Assembly: GCA_028824575.1 (NCBI GenBank)
Contig: JAPPDN010000835.1
Location: forward strand, 1-6,326
Direction of reading: 5' to 3'
DNA length: 6,326 nucleotides
Source of the DNA: Candidatus Poribacteria bacterium
GTDB taxonomy: Bacteria; Poribacteria; WGA-4E; WGA-3G
Shown here piece after piece: positions 5,657 through 6,326 of this stretch. The notes below the pieces were generated by a model that was not told where the DNA came from, ran no database searches, and saw nothing but the letters and a program-made list of their open reading frames with translations. Each line of letters opens with the position of its first letter. The stretch's first letter is position 1. The translations under genes were made by a program, and so were the position numbers.

Positions 5657-6326
5657 ATGAAATGTTCTAACATTTTGCCAGTAGGCATCCTACTTCTAAT
5701 TATAATCTGCTCCGAATTCTCGTTGATTAAAGCAGAGGATCCACCTTTGGCGGATATCCATTCACATATCACTCCCGGTGAACTCCTAATCCGTTTGACA
5801 CCAGGGGCAGCGGCAGATGTTGAGCAGTTGCACGCAAACGCACCTATCTCTATCCTGCATGCAAAACACAATGTAGAATCGCTGCACCCGCTGTTTCCAT
5901 ATCTCGCGCGTCCATCGCTCAATCCAAATCTAAGGCGTATCTACCTGTTACGGTTTTCTCCTGACGCACCACTCGAAGCACTCAAAGCTGCATACCAACA
6001 GAACCCGCTTGTTGAGGCAGTTGAATATAACTATCTCCGTCCAACGCTCGCAGACCCAGTCATCCCGAATGACCCAAAATATCCTGAGCAGTGGAGTCTA
6101 CCACTGATGAAACTACCGCAGGCGTGGGCAGTCGAAAAAGGGAACCCGAGTGTCGTGATCGCTATCATCGATTCGGGTATTGATTATAGGCATGATGATT
6201 TGGCACCCAAAGCGTGGATAAACCCTCGCGAGATCCCAGAAAATGGACTTGACGACGATGGCAACGGCTACATTGACGATGTCTATGGGTGGGATTTTAC
6301 CGATGCACTCAATCTACAAGCCGAAG
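5657..6326 (+). CDS. Secreted subtilisin-family (S8) serine protease, N-terminal part (3' end outside window)
   Basis: The frame is open from ATG 5657 to the window end (223 codons). An in-frame TAG at 5642-5644 leaves no other start nearby upstream. Residues 1-26 form a signal peptide (MKCSN, hydrophobic ILLLIIIC, cleavage after IKA). Residues about 38-130 look like a prodomain of the kind that precedes bacterial S8 proteases (TPGELLIRLTPGA, then YLLRFSPDA and NPLVEAVEYNY). NDPKYPEQWSLPLMKLPQAW leads into the catalytic domain, where VVIAIIDSGIDYRHDDL holds the catalytic Asp 172. The NGLDDDGNGYIDDVYGWDF segment is typical of these thermitase-like enzymes and Asp-rich enough to bind calcium. 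The catalytic His and Ser would lie beyond the window, so activity cannot be judged. Family assignment is firm; domains downstream are unknown. Confidence 0.93.
   Translation, partial: MKCSNILPVGILLLIIICSEFSLIKAEDPPLADIHSHITPGELLIRLTPGAAADVEQLHANAPISILHAKHNVESLHPLFPYLARPSLNPNLRRIYLLRFSPDAPLEALKAAYQQNPLVEAVEYNYLRPTLADPVIPNDPKYPEQWSLPLMKLPQAWAVEKGNPSVVIAIIDSGIDYRHDDLAPKAWINPREIPENGLDDDGNGYIDDVYGWDFTDALNLQAE

Noticed and set aside
5605..5922. Open frame of 105 codons on the - strand
   Set aside because: It is antisense to the signal peptide and prodomain of the S8 protease and has no recognisable product.

Overview
The window is a stretch of ordinary-looking bacterial chromosome with genes only on the + strand and one AT-rich, repeat-laden gap. 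Protein types and repeat style (thuA-like and mutarotase-like sugar genes, many secreted or lipoprotein products, an S8 protease with an N-terminal prodomain, GTAG-type palindromic repeats in spacers) resemble environmental genomes such as Candidatus Poribacteria. That assignment is an impression from sequence style and was not tested.

Left half (1-3195): four codirectional genes. They are the C-terminal end of a beta-lactamase-fold serine hydrolase (1-414), a ThuA-like protein (455-1069), an aldose 1-epimerase-family protein (1208-2203, possibly with an upstream signal-peptide extension) and an unrecognised exported protein (2290-3195). Gaps of 40, 138 and 86 bases and the lack of obvious terminators allow cotranscription. 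The two middle genes suggest sugar handling. The gap before the fourth gene is largely filled by two tandem copies of a 31-bp palindromic element carrying a GTAG foot, and this element also supplies the stop codon of the epimerase gene.

Middle (3196-4847): a 402-base spacer holds a strong-looking sigma70-type promoter about 300 bases before a monocistronic lipoprotein, a type-1 periplasmic-binding-fold ABC substrate-binding protein (3598-4773). It ends in a clear rho-independent terminator. No permease or ATPase gene accompanies it here.

Right (4848-6326): an 809-base AT-rich region with no credible gene contains a 10-bp minisatellite and a tandem array of a 153-154-bp unit. Two full copies and a truncated third are present. 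Each full unit can fold into three successive hairpins. The first hairpin keeps an identical 9-base loop while its stem shows compensatory base-pair changes, and the third is a REP-like palindrome very like Pseudomonas REP sequences. The array is followed by a candidate extended -10 promoter and a heptamer repeat that sits where a ribosome-binding site should be. Next comes the start of a secreted subtilisin-family (S8) protease that runs off the window end.

The most unusual material is the repeat system: two GTAG-type REP-like families, one nested in a larger structured tandem unit. It may be mobilised by a RAYT-type transposase elsewhere in the genome, which cannot be seen here.
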